A stretch of 37,253 nt of DNA from positions 1 to 37,253 of the forward strand of contig QMPP01000006.1 of the NCBI GenBank assembly GCA_003650425.1. Direction: 5' to 3'. This DNA is from Bacteroidota bacterium. GTDB lineage: Bacteria > Bacteroidota > Bacteroidia > Bacteroidales > F082. The notes under the pieces were generated by a model that ran no database searches, was not told the DNA's origin, and was given only the letters and a program-made list of their open reading frames with translations. The first letter of the stretch is position 1. Each line of letters opens with the position of its first letter. Shown here piece after piece: positions 17,294 through 25,546 of this stretch. A program made the position numbers and the translations under genes.

Positions 17294-18430
17294 ATGAATA
17301 ACGTTTACATAACACGCATCGAAAAATTTATGCCCAACGAACCCGTCTCCAACGATGAGATGGAAAGTATTTTGGGATTGATTGATGAGAAGGAGTCAAA
17401 GTCGAGGGCGCTGATTCTGAGAAGTAACGGTATCAAAAACAGATATTATGCACTAGACAAAGAGGGGAAGGTTACCCACACCAATGCACGGCTTACTGCC
17501 GAGTCAATAAAAAAACTCTTTGACGATAAAATTCAATACGATGACATCGATTTGTTGACTGCCGGCACCTCTTCACCCGATGTAATACAGCCCGCTCACG
17601 CATTAATGGTGGCCGGTGAACTGGGAGGCAAACCCATCGAAGCGGTATCGGCTCAGGGCACTTGCAACGCGGGCATGTTGTCGATGAAATATGCTTACCT
17701 GGCTTTAAAGTCGGGTGATAAGGAACGGGCAGTTGTCGCTGGTTCCGAAGCCTTTTCCTCCTGGATGAAAGCCGAAAATTACGAAGCAGAAATCGACAGG
17801 AGGAAAGAAGTTGAAGAGAATCCATACATTGCCTTTGAAAAAGATTTTCTTAGATGGATGCTGAGTGATGGTGCTGCTGCCATGATGATGCAAACAAAGC
17901 CTGAAGAAGGAAAGCCTGCCTTAAAAGTTGAGTGGATTGATGTGCTTACCTACGCGGTAGAGTTGGAAACCTGTATGTATGCCGGATGTGAGAAAGAGAA
18001 AGATGGCAGCATGAAAGGATGGCGCGAGATGACACCACGGGAGCAGCAGGTAAAATCGGTATTTTCTTTAAAGCAAGATGCACGAATATTGCAAAAGCAT
18101 ATAGTCGAAAAAGGGGTGGAGCACCTTAAAATGGTTGTGGATAAGTACAACCTCGACCTCGATAAAGTGGACTACTTTTTACCTCATATTTCATCTATGT
18201 TTTTCAAAAAACCATTGAGTCAGGGATTTAAAGATGCCGGGCTTAAGGTTGACGATAAAAAATGGTTTTTAAACCTTCCCAAAGTAGGAAACGTTGGCGC
18301 GGCTTCTGTTATGCTGATGCTGGAAGAGCTTTTCAATTCCGGAAAACTTAAAAAGGGAAACCGGATTATGCTGATGGTTCCCGAAAGTGCCAGGTTTTCG
18401 TACGCGTTCGCGATGTTAACGGTGGTGTAA
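17294..18430 (+). CDS. darB: DarB-like beta-ketoacyl-ACP synthase III, 378 aa
   Basis: Thiolase-fold ketosynthase of the KAS III/FabH type, somewhat longer than housekeeping FabH (about 320-330 aa). The full catalytic triad is visible: Cys124 in SAQGTCNAG, His298 in YFLPHISSMF and Asn333 in KVGNVGAAS. An insertion-like acidic block (MKAENYEAEIDRRKEVEENP) sits after the active-site Cys, as in DarB-type enzymes. It starts two bases after the DarA-like stop, and the pair is expected to work together on ACP-bound beta-ketoacyl chains to build a resorcinol ring. A general FabH role is less likely, because FabH genes normally sit with plsX/rpmF or other fab genes. No terminator separates it from the ABC-F gene 28 bp downstream. 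Confidence 0.85.
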   Translation: MNNVYITRIEKFMPNEPVSNDEMESILGLIDEKESKSRALILRSNGIKNRYYALDKEGKVTHTNARLTAESIKKLFDDKIQYDDIDLLTAGTSSPDVIQPAHALMVAGELGGKPIEAVSAQGTCNAGMLSMKYAYLALKSGDKERAVVAGSEAFSSWMKAENYEAEIDRRKEVEENPYIAFEKDFLRWMLSDGAAAMMMQTKPEEGKPALKVEWIDVLTYAVELETCMYAGCEKEKDGSMKGWREMTPREQQVKSVFSLKQDARILQKHIVEKGVEHLKMVVDKYNLDLDKVDYFLPHISSMFFKKPLSQGFKDAGLKVDDKKWFLNLPKVGNVGAASVMLMLEELFNSGKLKKGNRIMLMVPESARFSYAFAMLTVV

Positions 18431-18458
18431 AAAATTACAACAGATTATTGGTTTATCT

Positions 18459-20363
18459 ATGAATTACCTTTCCATAAAAGAGCTAACGAAAAGCTATGGC
18501 GAAAAAATCCTGTTTGAGAATATCAGTCTGGGTTTGCACAAGGGCGAAAAAACAGCCCTGATTGCCAACAACGGAACGGGAAAATCGACTCTGCTGAAAA
18601 TTATTGCAGGAAAAGAGGATGCCGATGGGGGAGAGGTGGTGCTGCGAAATGGTATCAAACTGGGCTACTTGCCACAGCAGCCTCTTTTTGACGAATCTTT
18701 AACCATCAACGAGCTTATCACGGGATCGCATTCTGAGGTGTTGGCGGTTATTAAAGCTTACGGGCAGGCTTTAGATTACCAGGCGGTTAATCACAACAAA
18801 GAGGCTCAACAACGGGTTGAAAAAGCGACTGAGAACATGGATTTGTGGCAGGCATGGGATTACGAACGCCGGCTTAAACAGGTGCTTACCAAGTTTTCGA
18901 TTACCCGTCTCGACCAAAAAGTATCCACCCTCTCCGGAGGGCAAAAAAAGCGACTGGCATTGGCATTGGTGTTGTTGGATGAGCCCGAAATTTTGCTGCT
19001 TGATGAGCCTACCAATCATCTGGATATCGATATGATTGAGTGGTTGGAGAAATATTTGCAACAAAGCAATATCACCCTTTTTATGGTAACCCACGATCGT
19101 TATTTTCTCGACAGGGTTTGCAACCATATTGTTGAAATGACTGATGGTACCATTTATAATCACCAGGGTAATTACAGTTATTTTTTACAAAAAAAGGCCG
19201 AGCGCGAAGAGGTTCAAAGCGTGGAAATTGACAAGGCTAAAAAACTGATGAAAAAGGAACTGGACTGGATGCGCCGCCAACCCAAAGCTCGAACCCATAA
19301 ATCGAAGTCGCGTATTGATGCTTTTTATGATATTAAAAAGAAGGCGTCTTCTGGTAAGCGGGAAGAGGAGTTGCTGCTTGATTCGGTGAATCGCCGCATG
19401 GGCGGGAAAATTTTAGAGGTAAAAGGGCTGGCAAAGCATTACGGTGATATCGCCATCATTAACAATTTTGAATACACCTTCAAAAAGGGGGAACGTATTG
19501 GAATTATCGGGAAAAACGGCACGGGAAAATCTACTTTCCTAAACCTCCTTGCAGGGACGGAAACGCCTGACACAGGCACGGTTGTGATGGGTGACACCAT
19601 CGTTCAAGGGTATTACAAGCAGGATGGATTGCCACACATAAGAGACGACCAAAAGGTAATTGATGTGGTAAAAGAAATTGCCGAAGTTATCGAAACCTCC
19701 AAGGGCAACAGCATGACGGCATCGCAGTTTCTGCAGTATTTTATGTTCCCTCCCGAGATGCAGCACGCGTTGGTTGCTAACCTGAGTGGTGGCGAAAAGC
19801 GGAGGCTTTATCTGCTAACGGTTCTGATTAAAAATCCCAATTTTTTAATTCTTGACGAGCCCACCAACGACCTTGACCTGCTGACGTTGTTTAAGCTGGA
19901 GGAATTTCTGATGAATTTTAAAGGTTGTTTGCTGTTGGTTTCGCACGATCGTTATTTTTTGGATAAACTGAGCGATCATCTTTTTATTTTTAAAGGTGGT
20001 GGTGAGGTAAAAGATTTTTATGGCCCCTATAAAGCGTATCGTCAGCAATTATTGGAGGAAGAGAAAGTACGAAAGGAGTTAAAACAGGCTGAAAAGCGGG
20101 AGCAGTCAGCCGGTGTACCCGAAAAAAAACCGGTTAAAACCAAGCTTAGTTACAAAGAACAAAAAGAGTTTGAGCAACTTGAAAAAGAGATTGAAATACT
20201 GGAGCAACAAAAGACCGGGCTGGAAAACAAGTTAAATTCAGGGATCAGCGATTTTGAAAAGCTTCAAAAGCTCTCGAAAGAGATAAAAATAATCATCGAA
20301 TCGATTGATGAAAAAACCATGAGATGGATGGAGCTGGAGGAGCTGCACGACCGGTTTTCATAA
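18459..20363 (+). CDS. ABC-F family ATPase (Uup-like), 634 aa
   Basis: Soluble protein with two ATP-binding cassettes and no membrane domain. Cassette 1 shows ANNGTGKST, LSGGQKKRLALA and LLLDEPTNHLDI; cassette 2 shows GKNGTGKST, LSGGEKRRLYLL and LILDEPTNDLDL. Between them is a charged linker (KKLMKKELDWMRRQPKARTHKSKSR), the P-site tRNA interaction motif of ABC-F factors. The C-terminus (about 560-634) is a coiled coil rich in Glu/Lys (EQLEKEIEILEQQKTGLENKL), which points to the Uup subgroup, linked to ribosome function and precise transposon excision. It lies 28 bp behind the DarB-like gene on the same strand, so it may share that transcript. Confidence 0.95.
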   Translation: MNYLSIKELTKSYGEKILFENISLGLHKGEKTALIANNGTGKSTLLKIIAGKEDADGGEVVLRNGIKLGYLPQQPLFDESLTINELITGSHSEVLAVIKAYGQALDYQAVNHNKEAQQRVEKATENMDLWQAWDYERRLKQVLTKFSITRLDQKVSTLSGGQKKRLALALVLLDEPEILLLDEPTNHLDIDMIEWLEKYLQQSNITLFMVTHDRYFLDRVCNHIVEMTDGTIYNHQGNYSYFLQKKAEREEVQSVEIDKAKKLMKKELDWMRRQPKARTHKSKSRIDAFYDIKKKASSGKREEELLLDSVNRRMGGKILEVKGLAKHYGDIAIINNFEYTFKKGERIGIIGKNGTGKSTFLNLLAGTETPDTGTVVMGDTIVQGYYKQDGLPHIRDDQKVIDVVKEIAEVIETSKGNSMTASQFLQYFMFPPEMQHALVANLSGGEKRRLYLLTVLIKNPNFLILDEPTNDLDLLTLFKLEEFLMNFKGCLLLVSHDRYFLDKLSDHLFIFKGGGEVKDFYGPYKAYRQQLLEEEKVRKELKQAEKREQSAGVPEKKPVKTKLSYKEQKEFEQLEKEIEILEQQKTGLENKLNSGISDFEKLQKLSKEIKIIIESIDEKTMRWMELEELHDRFS

Positions 20364-20432
20364 TGGGGTGCACGGATTAGCCCGATTGGATATGATATAA
20401 AACCACTTCTTCCTTTTATTTCTACGAAGTTT

Positions 20433-20440
20433 TATCTTTG
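20433..20440 (+). promoter_or_regulatory. Promoter -7 element for aroK
   Basis: TATCTTTG, a perfect TAnnTTTG, lies 16 bp before the GTG start at 20456. The resulting 5' leader would be only about 9 nt. Confidence 0.55.
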
Positions 20441-20455
20441 AAAAAAATATAGCAA

Positions 20456-20959
20456 GTGATCAGAATTTATCTAGTCGGTTTTATGGGAGCGGGAAAAACA
20501 ACGCTGGGAAAAAAATTAGCCCGTCAATTGGGTTATTCTTTTTACGATATTGATAAAGCATTTGAGCACAAATACAAAACTTCTGTCGACCTGTTTTTTA
20601 ATAAATATGGCGAAGAGTTATTTCGTAAACTTGAATACGAATTACTGGTTTCAACATTTGATTTTGAAAACACGGTAATTTCTACAGGAGGCGGTACTCC
20701 CTGCTTCCATAACGGGATGGAACTAATCAACCAAAATGGTGTCAGCCTCTATATTAAGCTTTCACCCGAAGCTCTTTATTACCGACTCACAAAGGCAAAA
20801 AAACGCCGCCCCCTGGTAGCCAAGAAAAGCAAGGAAGAATTACAGAAGTTTATCAACGAGAAACTTCACGAAAGAGAAGTTTATTATAATAAGGCGGACT
20901 ATGTTATTTCAGGGATTTCGATAAAGGTAAGCCAAATAGTAACCATGATAGGCCGATAG
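20456..20959 (+). CDS. aroK: Shikimate kinase
   Basis: Phosphorylates shikimate to shikimate 3-phosphate in the chorismate pathway. The 167-residue length is normal for the family. Visible motifs: Walker A GFMGAGKTT (8-16), shikimate-binding Asp31/Asp33 in YDIDKAFE, Arg57 in LFRKLE, the ISTGGGTPC block (75-83), and the lid region RRPLVAKKS. The start is GTG; no in-frame ATG gives the family N-terminus. The promoter element at 20433 supports independent transcription. It lies between the ABC-F gene and tRNA-Val with no functional link that I can see. Confidence 0.96.
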   Translation: MIRIYLVGFMGAGKTTLGKKLARQLGYSFYDIDKAFEHKYKTSVDLFFNKYGEELFRKLEYELLVSTFDFENTVISTGGGTPCFHNGMELINQNGVSLYIKLSPEALYYRLTKAKKRRPLVAKKSKEELQKFINEKLHEREVYYNKADYVISGISIKVSQIVTMIGR

Positions 20960-21125
20960 TTTGATGTTGATAAATTTTTCATTTATCCGTCTCAAAAAAC
21001 TACTACTCTATACTATTTTAAATAACTAAAATGGGTTATTCTTTTATGTGTCAATGGTTTTCAACAAAGGATAAAAATATTATCAAATTTTTATAAAAAT
21101 TTGTTGCACAAATAAATTAACAGTG

Positions 21126-21133
21126 TATATTTG
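21126..21133 (+). promoter_or_regulatory. Strong promoter -7 element for tRNA-Val
   Basis: TATATTTG matches TAnnTTTG. TTTG/TTG at 21100-21106 forms the -33 element with the expected ~19-bp spacer. The transcript would begin about 15 nt before the mature tRNA. Confidence 0.7.
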
Positions 21134-21147
21134 CACTCGCTTTTTGA

Positions 21148-21525
<378 letters not shown>

Positions 21526-21529
21526 ATAT

Positions 21530-21784
21530 TCATATCCCAAAACCACCACCGCCCGGAGTTTGTAAAATAAGCTTATCATGCTTTTTAGCTTTAAAGTTAG
21601 CAATGCCGGCCAGTTTTTGTATTTGACCATCAGGCTGAACAATCCACTACTTTCCTTACTACCTCGTTCCGCTCCATTCATATCGTAGTGTTTCCAAACA
21701 GCACGTTATTCATCGTTCCCTGACTGCAACCCGCTATTTCAAAGGTCTTAAGTAAAGTGTCGTCTGCCGCTGACTGATTTTCGT
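21530..21784 (-). pseudogene. Eroded 3' remnant of a hydantoinase B/5-oxoprolinase (HyuB) gene
   Basis: Reading the minus strand between the sirtuin and GIY-YIG genes shows two pieces of the same family in different frames. Piece one (about 21678-21740) reads IAGCSQGTMNNVLFGNTTI then a stop, matching the conserved SQGTMNN-FGN block of hydantoinase B. Piece two (about 21530-21640) reads PDGQIQKLAGIANFKAKKH and then DKLILQTPGGGGFGI-stop, matching the extreme C-terminus of that family (TPGGGGFG). The ~150 or more residues that normally separate the blocks are missing, the frames differ, and stop codons lie between. The gene was therefore deleted internally and frameshifted and cannot make an enzyme. 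No hyuA-like partner is visible nearby. Confidence 0.8.
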
Positions 21785-22522
21785 CTATATTATCTTTTCG
21801 TAAAGCCGCTCCATCATTTCGCCGGCTTTACCTTTTAAAAACAGATCGGTAATGTGATGGGTGTAGTTGGAAGGCTCCACATTTATTTCGATAATTTTAG
21901 CACCTTTGTTTTTTGCCATGATGGGAATTTGGCTGGCCGGCATAATCTCTCCCGTGGTTCCTATTACCAAAAAAACCTCGGCATTTTCGGCCGCTGCCAA
22001 CGACTTTTCATAAGCTGCCGGAGGAATTCCTTCTCCGAAAAAGATAAAGTCGGGTTTTACCAGGCCACCACAACTATCGCAAGTTACCGGAAGTTTAGCA
22101 AAGTTGACATCCCCCATGGTAAACCGTTTTCCGCATTCAGTACAAACCAGCTCACGCGAGTTACCATGAAACTCATACACTTCCCTGCTCCCTGCTTCCT
22201 GATGCAGGTTATCGATGTTTTGGGTAATGATGTTTTTCAGCAAGCCTGCCTGTTCCATTTTTGCCAATACCTTATGAGCCTCGTTAGGTTTTGCCTCGCC
22301 AAAAAAGTCGTAAAAAATCTCTTTTATCACGCGCCACGATTCCAGCGAATGGGAATGGAAATAGTCGATATCCAACACGATGGGGTTGTATCTGCTCCAA
22401 AGTCCGGTGGCACCACGAAACGGGGGAATACCGCTCTCTACCGATATACCGGCACCGGTGAAAGCGGTCGTGTATTTTGATTGTTTTATTAGCCCGGCTG
22501 CCTCGTTAATAAGTGAATCCAT
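21785..22522 (-). CDS. cobB: NAD-dependent protein deacylase, sirtuin family
   Basis: Removes acetyl or other acyl groups from lysines using NAD. In 245 residues it shows the NAD-binding GAGISVESGIPPFRG (23-37), TQNIDNLHQEAG (100-111), the catalytic His119 in YEFHGNSRE, and a zinc site made by Cys127, Cys130, Cys148 and Cys151 (CTECG and CDSCG). VIGTTGEIMPAS and INVEPSNYT complete the Rossmann fold. The spacing fits the bacterial CobB/class III-U sirtuins; whether acetyl or longer acyl groups are preferred cannot be told. It is a single gene with its own TAnnTTTG promoter, followed by the hydantoinase remnant. Confidence 0.95.
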   Translation of the reverse strand: MDSLINEAAGLIKQSKYTTAFTGAGISVESGIPPFRGATGLWSRYNPIVLDIDYFHSHSLESWRVIKEIFYDFFGEAKPNEAHKVLAKMEQAGLLKNIITQNIDNLHQEAGSREVYEFHGNSRELVCTECGKRFTMGDVNFAKLPVTCDSCGGLVKPDFIFFGEGIPPAAYEKSLAAAENAEVFLVIGTTGEIMPASQIPIMAKNKGAKIIEINVEPSNYTHHITDLFLKGKAGEMMERLYEKII

Positions 22523-22541
22523 GATAAGTTTTTAGGTACAT

Positions 22542-22549
22542 CAAAGGTA
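22542..22549 (-). promoter_or_regulatory. Promoter -7 element for the sirtuin gene
   Basis: Reads TACCTTTG on the minus strand, a perfect TAnnTTTG, 20 bp upstream of the ATG at 22522. Confidence 0.55.
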
Positions 22550-22676
22550 ATAAAAACTCTTTTCACTAATAAAAATGCGCCATCTATTACCTGAAACAGT
22601 AAGTAAACTTTTATCGAACTCAGGTTAACTTTAAACAACTTCATATTGGAAGTTACTTCAACAGCCAACTAATTTA

Positions 22677-23150
22677 CTAGTATGGAATTTTATTCTCTGT
22701 TTCGATCCACTCTTCAAAAACCTTTACGGCATCTTCGCGCATTAGCTGAACCGACTGAAGTTGGCGTTGATCTTTTGGTTTGGCAATTTCGGCATAAATA
22801 AACGAATCATCAAAATTAGCTTTGGCAGCATCATCTTTGGTAGCAGCATAATAGAGCTTGTCAATCCTTGCCCAATAGATAGCACCAAGGCACATGGGAC
22901 AGGGCTCGCAACTGGCATAAATTTCGCAACCCGACAAATCGAAAGTACCAAGATTTTTGGCTGCTTCACGAATGGCTACTATTTCCGCATGCGCCGTAGG
23001 ATCGTTTTGCGTAGTTACTTTATTACCACCTTTTCCTACAATCTCCCCATCTTTCACAACCACCGCCCCGAACGGGCCACCATTACTACTATTAACATTG
23101 TTGGCAGCCAGACTAATAGCTTTGGCCATAAATGCTCTATTTTTTTCCAT
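22677..23150 (-). CDS. guaD: Guanine deaminase (cytidine deaminase fold)
   Basis: Zinc-dependent deaminase converting guanine to xanthine in purine salvage or catabolism. The 157 residues match the short Bacillus GuaD type rather than TadA: PFGAVVVKDGEIVGKGGN, the zinc/proton-shuttle motif H54-A-E56, zinc ligands Cys84 and Cys87 in EPCPMCLGAIYWAR, FDDSFIY, and the C-terminal EEWIETENKIPY that closes the active site in GuaD. TadA enzymes lack this tail, so tRNA adenosine deaminase is the less likely reading. It lies 13 bp after aat on the same strand and is probably co-transcribed with it and the aminotransferase. Confidence 0.9.
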   Translation of the reverse strand: MEKNRAFMAKAISLAANNVNSSNGGPFGAVVVKDGEIVGKGGNKVTTQNDPTAHAEIVAIREAAKNLGTFDLSGCEIYASCEPCPMCLGAIYWARIDKLYYAATKDDAAKANFDDSFIYAEIAKPKDQRQLQSVQLMREDAVKVFEEWIETENKIPY

Positions 23151-23163
23151 GATATATCCTTTT

Positions 23164-23847
23164 TCAATGATTTGTCCAACGACCTTGTTTTGTCGGCTTG
23201 TCCAAACTTTTGTTCAACAAATGTAAAAACTTTTTTCGTTCAATGGCAATGGCACCCAAACTGGCCAGATGCGGGGTTTCCTGCTGGGCATCAATCATAT
23301 CAAAATCCCACAATAACAACCTGTCAACCAAATGCCACAAAGCCACTTTAGAAGCATCGGTTACCCCATAAAACATCGACTCGCCAAAAAAGGTTCCTCC
23401 CAACGAAACACCATACAGCCCTCCCACGAGTTTGTCCCCTTGCCATGTTTCCACCGAATGAGCCAGTCCCATCTTATGCAGAGCAACATAAGCCTCTATC
23501 ATCTCTTTTGTAATCCACGTTCCCGACTCATCGGTTTGCCGGGTTCGTGCGCACTGTTGTATTACCTCATCAAAAGCAGTATCGAAAGTTACTTCAAACA
23601 GTTCTTTGTTAACCATTCTTCTCAAGCTTTTATGTCGCTTAAAATCCTTCGGGAAGAGTACCATTCTCGGGTTAGGCGACCACCATAAAATGGGGTCTCC
23701 ATCAGCATACCATGGAAATATTCCATTGGCATAAGCTTGTACCAGCCGCTCCGGCTTAAGATCCCCTTCAATGGCAAGCAGTCCGTCCTCCCGCGCCAGG
23801 TTAGGATCGGGAAAGTATGGTTCATCCGATAACAGATATACCGGCAT
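23164..23847 (-). CDS. aat: Leucyl/phenylalanyl-tRNA--protein transferase
   Basis: Adds Leu or Phe from charged tRNA to proteins with N-terminal Lys or Arg, marking them for ClpS/ClpAP degradation (N-end rule). The 227 residues are the normal length, with hallmark blocks FPDPNLAREDGLLAIEGDL, YANGIFPWYADGDPILWWSP, RMVLFP, ESGTWITKEMIEAY, HSVETWQGDKLVGGLYG and FFGESMF. Its ATG overlaps by 1 nt (TAATG) the stop codon of a T9SS tail fragment, so it was once, and perhaps still is, translationally coupled to an upstream frame. guaD follows after 13 nt. Confidence 0.97.
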   Translation of the reverse strand: MPVYLLSDEPYFPDPNLAREDGLLAIEGDLKPERLVQAYANGIFPWYADGDPILWWSPNPRMVLFPKDFKRHKSLRRMVNKELFEVTFDTAFDEVIQQCARTRQTDESGTWITKEMIEAYVALHKMGLAHSVETWQGDKLVGGLYGVSLGGTFFGESMFYGVTDASKVALWHLVDRLLLWDFDMIDAQQETPHLASLGAIAIERKKFLHLLNKSLDKPTKQGRWTNH

Positions 23848-24029
23848 TATAGCTGTTTTATAAATTTGACGCTTTGTACTTCCCGGGCGGTTTTCAAAAG
23901 GAGCAGGTAGCTCCCGGGTGTAACCGGGCCGCTTATTTCAATTCTTCGGTTACCGCCAGCAGTTTTCTGTTGCATTACTTTTCCTGTCATATCGGTAATT
24001 TTGTATCTCGTTATATTCGTCTGCCAATG
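23847..24029 (-). pseudogene. T9SS C-terminal sorting-domain fragment behind the aminotransferase stop
   Basis: Directly after the aminotransferase TGA (24030-24032) the same frame stays open for about 60 codons to a TAA at 23847-23849. It reads TNITRYKITDMTGKVMQQK, a Gly/Asn turn, IEISGPVTPGSYLLLLKT and finally SVKFIKQL. This is the typical end of a type IX sorting domain: the Y.I.D..GK block, G.Y...L strand and a K-rich last strand. There is no signal peptide or cargo domain, so it is the leftover 3' end of a lost secreted-protein gene. Its stop overlaps the aat start. Confidence 0.7.
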
Positions 24030-25235
24030 TCATCCGGCAGCTTTCATCAACTCGTCCAGCGATTTTATCACTCTTGAAACTACTTCATCAATCTCTTTTT
24101 CCGTAATGGTTAATGGGGGTGCAATGCGAAAGCTGTGCTCGCTAAACAAAAACTGATCGACAATCATTTTGTTCTTTTTAAGAATACTGACCATATCGGA
24201 AGCAGTGTATTCCTTTTTTAATTCAATACCCAACATCAAACCGATTTGTCGTATTTCGGCTACTGCCGGATGACTTTGCAGTGCCACTTTAATCTGCCTG
24301 CCTTTACCCACTACCTTTTCAGCCAGGCTTTCATCAAGAATGACTTTCAGGCTTGCCAACGCTGCTGCTGCCGATACCGGATGTCCTCCAAAAGTAGTAA
24401 TATGACCCAGGGCAGGGTTGAATGTCAGCTGACTCATATTTTCTCTTGACGACACGAAAGCACCGATGGGCATTCCCCCTCCCATCCCTTTGGCAAGACA
24501 TAGGATATCGGGAATCGCCTCAAAGTTTTCAAAGGCGAAAAGCTTGCCGGTTCGCCCAAAACCCATCTGCACTTCGTCAAAAATAAGCAGGGTTCCTGTT
24601 TCATCGCAACGCTGCCGGAGCGCTTTCAAATAATCCGATTCCGGGATAATTATTCCGGCTTCCGCCTGAATCGGCTCAACAATAACAGCGGCAGTTTTAC
24701 TGCTAATTAACGCCAAATCTTCCTTTTGGTTAAAACGGATAAACCGGATATCGGGCAACAGAGGACGAAAAGCATACTTCATCTCCTCGTTACCCAACAC
24801 GCTTAAGGCACCATGCGTACTACCGTGATAAGCATTTTTAAACGAAACTATTTCCGTTCGCTCTGTAACACGTTTGGCAAGCTTTAATGCCCCCTCAATA
24901 GCTTCGCTACCTGAATTTACAAAGAAAACGCTATCCAGCGATTTTGGCAGATTATCAGCCATTAACGCCGCCAGCTTAACCTGCGGCGACTGAATGTACT
25001 TTCCATAAACCATCAGGTGCATGTAGTTGTCAAGCTGCTCCTTAACGGCGCTCACCACCTTAGGATGAAGGTGTCCCACGTTGCTCACCGACACACCCGA
25101 TACAAGGTCGATGTATTTATTGTTATCATCGGTATAAAGATAAATTCCTTTTGCCTTAACCACTTCCAAAGCCTCAGGATCGACAGAGGGTAAAGCAACA
25201 TGCTGCAAAAACAGCTGTCGGTTGGTAAGTTGCAT
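24030..25235 (-). CDS. Class III PLP-dependent aminotransferase, 401 aa
   Basis: Fold-type I aminotransferase of the acetylornithine/ornithine/GABA transaminase group. PLP contacts are visible: VNSGSEAIEGALKLAKR (phosphate loop), NAYHGSTHGALS, the ring-stacking Asp220 in LIFDEVQMGFGRTG, and the Schiff-base Lys249 in LCLAKGMGGGMPIGAF. HITTFGGHPVSAAAALASL and the FRIAPPLTITEKEID end fit the family. The substrate cannot be named; no arg operon genes are nearby, so it should not be called ArgD from this evidence. It has a TAnnTTTG promoter 18 bp upstream and leads an apparent operon with aat and guaD. The T9SS relic lies immediately behind its stop, in frame. Confidence 0.92.
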   Translation of the reverse strand: MQLTNRQLFLQHVALPSVDPEALEVVKAKGIYLYTDDNNKYIDLVSGVSVSNVGHLHPKVVSAVKEQLDNYMHLMVYGKYIQSPQVKLAALMADNLPKSLDSVFFVNSGSEAIEGALKLAKRVTERTEIVSFKNAYHGSTHGALSVLGNEEMKYAFRPLLPDIRFIRFNQKEDLALISSKTAAVIVEPIQAEAGIIIPESDYLKALRQRCDETGTLLIFDEVQMGFGRTGKLFAFENFEAIPDILCLAKGMGGGMPIGAFVSSRENMSQLTFNPALGHITTFGGHPVSAAAALASLKVILDESLAEKVVGKGRQIKVALQSHPAVAEIRQIGLMLGIELKKEYTASDMVSILKKNKMIVDQFLFSEHSFRIAPPLTITEKEIDEVVSRVIKSLDELMKAAG

Positions 25236-25252
25236 ACTTATTTATTTTGTGA

Positions 25253-25260
25253 CAAAAATA
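25253..25260 (-). promoter_or_regulatory. Promoter -7 element for the aminotransferase operon
   Basis: Reads TATTTTTG on the minus strand, matching TAnnTTTG, 18 bp before the ATG at 25235. Confidence 0.55.
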
Positions 25261-25395
25261 GGCAAAAGAAGAATAGTATTTCTACCGTTAATTTAACAAT
25301 TAATCGACACTAAATAGTTTCCAAACGATGGATAAATAAGATAGTAATTTGATACTAATCAGCTCAAGACGTGCAGATTGAAAGAAAAGCCAAAG

Positions 25396-25468
25396 AGCCT
25401 CCCACGGGACTCGAACCCGCGACCTGCTCATTACGAGTGAGCTGCTCTACCAGCTGAGCTAAGGAGGC
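25396..25468 (-). tRNA. tRNA-Thr (anticodon CGT)
   Basis: A 73-nt cloverleaf on the minus strand. The acceptor arm GCCTCCT pairs with GGGAGGC (one T-G), followed by discriminator T. The anticodon stem GCTCA/TGAGC holds the loop CTCGTAA, with anticodon CGT at plus-strand positions 25433-25435, reading ACG. The T arm is GCGGG-TTCGAGT-CCCGT. CCA is not encoded. No convincing terminator follows. Confidence 0.97.
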
Positions 25469-25484
25469 TTTTTTATTGCGGCTG

Positions 25485-25492
25485 CAAAGATA
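25485..25492 (-). promoter_or_regulatory. Promoter -7 element for tRNA-Thr
   Basis: Reads TATCTTTG on the minus strand, with TTTG at 25515-25512 as the -33 element and a 19-bp spacer. This is the clearest complete promoter on the minus strand. Confidence 0.7.
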
Positions 25493-25546
25493 GCCGTTTT
25501 GAATTATTCAGCAAATTATTAAAGGTTAAAGAAGTTGTTTGCGTAC

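Noticed and set aside
24030-24032. TGA before the T9SS tail read as selenocysteine
   Set aside because: The tail is a sorting domain rather than part of the enzyme active site, and no SECIS-like hairpin was apparent; a gene relic explains it better.
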